This document shows, one piece after another, positions 7,913 through 10,261 of a stretch of 10,261 nucleotides of DNA. Below the pieces are notes generated by a model, which was not told where the DNA came from, searched no databases, and worked only from the letters and a program-made list of their open reading frames with translations. Made by a program: the position numbers and the translations under genes. The stretch's first letter is position 1. Every line of letters begins with the position of its first letter. This stretch comes from an uncultured Oscillospiraceae bacterium. Its GTDB lineage: Bacteria; Bacillota; Clostridia; Oscillospirales; Oscillospiraceae. The stretch covers positions 1 to 10,261 of the forward strand of contig CANQZF010000041.1 in assembly GCA_947628265.1 (NCBI GenBank), in the 5' to 3' direction.

Positions 7913-8067
7913 GCCGCTTCGAGGCCGAGCTGGACGCCCTCCGTGGCCCGGCAATCCCCCTCTGGCAGCTGGCGGTGGGCATCCCCGCCCTCTTCGCCGC
8001 CGTCTTCGGCCTCCTGCTTTTGTGGCGCCGAAAAGCGGAAGAGAATGAGAATAAAGCCGGGAGGTGA
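7897..8067 (+). CDS. Small single-span membrane anchor ORF, overlapping and out of frame with the giant surface protein
   Basis: From ATG 7897 the ORF encodes 56 residues; an alternative start at 7909 gives 52. A short amphipathic segment (MSRFEAELDALRG) leads into a hydrophobic helix of about 20 residues (roughly 23-43, ending FGLLLLW) and a basic/charged tail beginning RRK. This is exactly the membrane anchor the giant protein lacks. The ATG at 7909 shares ATGA with that protein's stop (TGA 7910-7912), an arrangement typical of translational coupling; no ribosome binding site is visible. The frame is open back to 7837 and lies at -1 relative to the giant protein, and one extra C in CCCC (7885-7888) would fuse the two. 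It is therefore either a coupled micro-protein or the displaced C-terminus of its neighbour. I favour the displaced C-terminus because the domain order then makes sense. Confidence 0.6.
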   Translation: MDELMSRFEAELDALRGPAIPLWQLAVGIPALFAAVFGLLLLWRRKAEENENKAGR

Positions 8068-8072
8068 ACGGG

Positions 8073-8396
8073 ATGAACGAATTTAGCCGCTCCGCCAACG
8101 AATTCCCCCCGCAGCCGGAGGAGTCCGTCTCCCAGCCGGATAATTCCCAGCCGGCGGAGGAGGGGGCGGCCCCGGAGTGGGGCGCCGCCCGGGAATTCCC
8201 CGAAAAACGGCTGGAGATCCGCAAAAAAAGCCCAAAAACCAAAAAAAGCGCTCCTCCCAGAGGAGCTTTCCCCCGTGACAAGCGTGGTGGCGGCGGTCTC
8301 GGTCCTGGTGATCGCGGCGGCGGGCGGACTTCTGCCCTCCCGCGCCCGGGCCGCCATCGTCTCCGCCGGGAGCACGGACACCGCCATCTCCTTTGA
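8073..8396 (+). pseudogene. N-terminal cytoplasmic tail of the Fn3-like membrane protein, out of frame with its body
   Basis: ATG 8073 follows an excellent GGAGGTGA (8060-8067) that overlaps the previous stop codon, so translation very probably starts here. The first 58 residues read as a plausible cytoplasmic tail: polar, rich in Pro, Glu, Gln and Ser, ending in the basic stretch RKKSPKTKK (up to about 8246). After the A7 run at 8241-8247 the same frame turns into Arg/Gly-rich nonsense and stops at 8396. The frame starting with GCG at 8248 instead reads ALLPEELSPVTS directly into the transmembrane segment of the next entry. Removing one A from A7 would make a single ORF, 8073-8979. I treat this as the 5' part of one gene, broken or joined by slippage; a separate 107-residue protein is less likely. 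Confidence 0.55.
8223..8266 (+). other. A-tract plus hairpin at the frame junction (possible slippage or frameshift element)
   Basis: Two A7 runs (8223-8229, 8241-8247) and an A5 run (8234-8238) precede a perfect hairpin: GCTCCTC (8250-8256), loop CCA, GAGGAGC (8260-8266). The hairpin starts 2 nt after the second A7. It also hides the Shine-Dalgarno-like AGAGGAG (8259-8265) in front of the GTG at 8275. The layout resembles slippage sites stimulated by downstream structure; function here is inferred. Confidence 0.4.
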
Positions 8397-8979
8397 CGTG
8401 GAGGTGGAGGAGGACGCCGGGGAGCTCAGCGCCGTGCTGTACAACGACTTCACCCGCCGGGTCTTCCCCCTGACGGAGGGCTCCAACAGCCTCACCGCCG
8501 GGGACCTGACGCCCGGTATGCGCTACACCGTGGCGGTGGTCAGACCCTCGGCCCTGGGGGACCTCACCGTGGATGAGCGCGCGGTGGAGACGAGCCTCAC
8601 CCCGCCGGTGACACAGTGGCTGGGCATCGAGCACGAGTGTACCTGCAACGTGGACGGATATTTCCACTTCACCATGGACTTCCGGGACGAAAACGACCGG
8701 TGGAGCGACTTTCGCGCCACGCTGACGGACACCGAGGGGCATGTGTCGGAGTGCGTCTTCACCGACGACCTCCACGGCGACCGCAAAATCGACATGCACC
8801 TGGTGGGTCTGGAATCCCTCGGCGTGGAATTCGATGTGGATCACGGCGACCAGCGGATCGACGTGGCCATCCGCGCGGGCCTCACGGGCAGCACCGCCAC
8901 CTTCACCGTCATCTGCCGGACCTCCGACCCCTCCGACCCCGGAGAGCTGGTCCTTTACACCGCCCAGGTCAAAATATAA
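8275..8979 (+). CDS. Membrane-anchored extracellular protein with Fn3-like domain
   Basis: As an independent ORF it starts at GTG 8275, 9 nt after AGAGGAG, and encodes 234 residues. Residues 3-20 form a hydrophobic span (SVVAAVSVLVIAAAGGLL), followed by PSRARA. With no basic residue before the span it is a poor signal peptide alone, but the same frame upstream supplies AKKAQKPKK and the preceding ORF supplies RKKSPKTKK, so a type II membrane topology fits better. Residues about 27-92 look like an Fn3-type beta-sandwich, ending in the characteristic LTPGMRYTVAVV strand. Residues about 110-234 are a second beta-rich domain with CTC (residues 122-124) and two further cysteines; I do not recognise it. 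An Fn3-like segment also occurs in the giant upstream protein, so the two may share a partner or assemble together. mscS-type gene follows after 21 nt, indicating one operon. Product function is unknown. Confidence 0.75.
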   Translation: MTSVVAAVSVLVIAAAGGLLPSRARAAIVSAGSTDTAISFDVEVEEDAGELSAVLYNDFTRRVFPLTEGSNSLTAGDLTPGMRYTVAVVRPSALGDLTVDERAVETSLTPPVTQWLGIEHECTCNVDGYFHFTMDFRDENDRWSDFRATLTDTEGHVSECVFTDDLHGDRKIDMHLVGLESLGVEFDVDHGDQRIDVAIRAGLTGSTATFTVICRTSDPSDPGELVLYTAQVKI

Positions 8980-9000
8980 AACCAAAGGAGAACAAAGGCT

Positions 9001-10008
9001 ATGAAAAAGATTTCCATCGGCAAGCTCCTGCTGATCGCGGTGTGCGTGACCGTCACTGTGGCGGCCTTCGTGCTGTCGCCTTATATTTACGGGGAGGAGT
9101 CCGTCTTCAACCGCTCCGTCAGCAATAACGTGACGCTCCAGACCGCCTACCAGAAGACCCCCGCCCTCATCAAGAGCGTCCAGATCATCACCATCGCCGC
9201 GCTCCTCAGCGCCGCCGTCCGCTGGCTTCTCGGCCGTATGTTCAAAAAGAGCAACCGGGGCATCACGGTGGCTAAGCTGGCCGGCAGCTTCATCCGCTGG
9301 ATCATCCTCATCGCCGGGGCCCTCATGGTCTTGGGCGCGTGGGGCGTCAACACCTCCACCCTCATCGCCAGTGCCGGGATCTTGTCTCTGGTCATCGGCC
9401 TCGGAGCCCAGAGCCTGGTGGCCGACATCATCGCCGGCCTCTTCATCGTGCTGGAGGGCGAGTACCAGGTGGGCGACATCGTGGTCATCGACGACTGGCG
9501 CGGCACCGTCCAGGAGATCGGCATCCGCACCACCAAGATCGTGGACGCCGGCGGCAACGTGAAGATCATCAACAACAGCTCCATCAGCTCCATCGTCAAC
9601 CAGACCCAGGAGCTGTCCGTCGCCAAGTCCTACATCAGCATCGAGTACGGCGAGTCCATCCCCCACGTGGAGCGGATCATCAGCGAGAACCTGGAGGGCA
9701 TCCGCCAGCGTATCCCCTCCATCGTGGACGGCCCCTTCTACAAGGGCGTCAATGAGCTGGCGGCCTCCAGCGTGGATCTGCTGTTCGTGGCAAAGTGCCG
9801 TGAGGAGGACGTCTATCAGGTCCAGCGGGACATGAACCGGGAGCTCAAGCTCCTGTTCGACCAGAACAAGATCAACATCCCCTTCCCCCAGATCGTCCTC
9901 AACCAGCCCACCGTCTTCGAGGACAACCCGGAGACCCCCAGCGACACCCGCTCCTTCGTGGACGACCAGCGCCTGCGCTCCAAGGGGATCGAGGAGAAGT
10001 CAAACTAA
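9001..10008 (+). CDS. MscS-family small-conductance mechanosensitive ion channel
   Basis: Predicted to be a membrane-tension-gated channel that releases solutes on osmotic downshock. The 335-residue product has an extra N-terminal helix (about 7-27), then helices at about 57-78 and 95-115, and the pore helix 117-150. The two leucines that form the MscS gate (L105 and L109 in E. coli) align with L130 and L134. G133 and Q137 are kept, the Gly113 kink position is Ser138, and G146 matches Gly121. The beta-domain follows (VGDIVVIDDWRGTVQEIGIRTT, here 157-178 in part), and the alpha/beta domain ends with INIPFPQ (291-297), the family's C-terminal signature. A polar tail of about 35 residues follows. 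AAAGGAG (8984-8990) lies 10 nt before ATG 9001, and the preceding gene ends only 21 nt upstream. Co-transcription with envelope proteins suggests service at the same membrane, but the channel may simply share the promoter. Confidence 0.95.
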   Translation: MKKISIGKLLLIAVCVTVTVAAFVLSPYIYGEESVFNRSVSNNVTLQTAYQKTPALIKSVQIITIAALLSAAVRWLLGRMFKKSNRGITVAKLAGSFIRWIILIAGALMVLGAWGVNTSTLIASAGILSLVIGLGAQSLVADIIAGLFIVLEGEYQVGDIVVIDDWRGTVQEIGIRTTKIVDAGGNVKIINNSSISSIVNQTQELSVAKSYISIEYGESIPHVERIISENLEGIRQRIPSIVDGPFYKGVNELAASSVDLLFVAKCREEDVYQVQRDMNRELKLLFDQNKINIPFPQIVLNQPTVFEDNPETPSDTRSFVDDQRLRSKGIEEKSN

Positions 10009-10015
10009 AACTGGC

Positions 10016-10042
10016 TTTGAAGGCCGCTTTGCGGCCTTCAAA
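10016..10042. terminator. 12-bp perfect hairpin after the channel gene
   Basis: TTTGAAGGCCGC (10016-10027) and GCGGCCTTCAAA (10031-10042) pair perfectly around a TTT loop, starting 8 nt after the stop codon. No T-run follows on the plus strand, so it may act as an mRNA 3'-end stabiliser; on the minus strand it is followed by GCCAGTTTT. Confidence 0.5.
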
Positions 10043-10060
10043 TGCCAATAGGATGCGTGC

Positions 10061-10115
10061 GGAAACGCCCTCTCGAATTTTGCGGAATTCGAGAGGGCGT
10101 TTCCTGCTGTTTTGC
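10061..10115 (+). terminator. 19-bp perfect hairpin, probable terminator of the surface/MscS operon
   Basis: GGAAACGCCCTCTCGAATT (10061-10079) pairs without mismatch with 10086-10104 around the 6-nt loop TTGCGG. It is followed by TGCTGTTTTG, a modest T-tract. It is the strongest rho-independent terminator candidate in the window and closes the operon begun at 1844. Confidence 0.7.
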
Positions 10116-10123
10116 TCCGCGCA

Positions 10124-10138
10124 CGGCCCGCAGGGCCG
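10124..10138. repeat. Short GC hairpin in the intergenic block
   Basis: CGGCCC (10124-10129) pairs with GGGCCG (10133-10138) around GCA. It is too short to interpret alone but belongs to a run of five inverted repeats. Confidence 0.4.
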
Positions 10139-10159
10139 CACACTCCGCAAAACAAAAGG

Positions 10160-10192
10160 TATTTTTTGCGAGGCAAAGCCCCGCAAAAAATA
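10160..10192. repeat. TATTTTTTGCG inverted repeat
   Basis: TATTTTTTGCG (10160-10170) and CGCAAAAAATA (10182-10192) are exact reverse complements. Inside them GGC (10172-10174) pairs with GCC (10178-10180), leaving an A/C mismatch and an AAA loop. It could work as a terminator in both directions because T6 and A6 lie in the arms, or be part of a dispersed repeat element. Confidence 0.6.
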
Positions 10193-10207
10193 TTGAAAAT
10201 TGAAAAG

Positions 10208-10226
10208 CCCCTCCCTCTGGGAGGGG
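10208..10226. repeat. CCCCTCCC/GGGAGGGG inverted repeat with G-rich tail
   Basis: CCCCTCCC (10208-10215) pairs with GGGAGGGG (10219-10226) around TCT. A G-rich run of the form GGGGG-CA-GGGGG-T-GGGGG continues to about 10240. I believe similar CTCCC/GGGAG blocks recur between genes in gut Clostridia, but cannot search here. The last 20 bases of the window show nothing further. Confidence 0.55.
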
Positions 10227-10261
10227 GCAGGGGGTGGGGGTGTAGATGGATATACGGACCC

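Noticed and set aside
1925..8067. Sortase-anchored protein (LPXTG)
   Set aside because: No LPXTG-like motif precedes the hydrophobic helix or the basic tail in either frame, so direct membrane anchoring is the better reading.
8241..8278. Classical -1 programmed ribosomal frameshift at A7
   Set aside because: The -1 frame ends at 8276-8278 without reaching the transmembrane segment; the fusion needs +1 (or -2), or an A6/A9 transcript.
8083..9666. A 527-residue minus-strand reading frame opposite the Fn3-like and MscS genes
   Set aside because: The opposite strand encodes a clear MscS channel with good start signals; this frame is a His/Gly/Asp-rich shadow.

Overview
The window looks like a chromosomal segment of a GC-rich anaerobic Firmicute, most plausibly a gut Clostridia/Oscillospiraceae-type bacterium. 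That placement is an inference from four things: GC-rich coding with strong AGGAGG-type ribosome binding sites, a tryptophanase-family gene, a giant signal-peptide-bearing surface protein of the Gram-positive type, and an intergenic block rich in CTCCC/GGGAG and TTTTTTGCG inverted repeats. No phage, IS, tRNA, rRNA or CRISPR sequence was seen.

Layout. Positions 13-1647 (minus strand) encode a 544-residue PLP-dependent beta-eliminating lyase of the tryptophanase/tyrosine phenol-lyase family. It is read from a near-consensus promoter at 1678-1706 with a very short leader. A divergent promoter at 1844-1872 drives what looks like a rightward operon ending at the hairpins after 10008. The operon contains: (i) 1925-7912, a 1995-residue secreted or surface protein with signal peptide, Ig-like segment, two beta-helix regions, an Fn3-like segment, a long alanine-rich helical stalk with about 110-residue repeats, and a 17-unit Asn-Pro-Ser/Asn linker; (ii) 7897/7909-8067, a small ORF carrying one membrane helix and a basic tail; (iii) 8073-8979, a Fn3-like membrane-anchored protein whose N-terminal tail and body lie in different frames; (iv) 9001-10008, an MscS-family mechanosensitive channel. 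From 10009 to the end there is no gene, only closely spaced hairpins.

Working model (inference): the operon makes an envelope system, with a very long adhesin-like stalk, a second extracellular Fn3-like protein and a tension-gated channel in the same membrane. The most unusual point is that the membrane-anchoring parts of both surface proteins are out of frame with the parts they seem to belong to. At 7867-7912 the giant protein stops just before a membrane anchor encoded one frame away. At 8223-8275 a cytoplasmic tail is separated from its transmembrane segment by an A7 tract followed directly by a perfect hairpin. These could be assembly or sequencing indels, real inactivating mutations, or regulated events (slippage, reinitiation, phase variation). 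The sequence alone does not decide, but it makes specific predictions.
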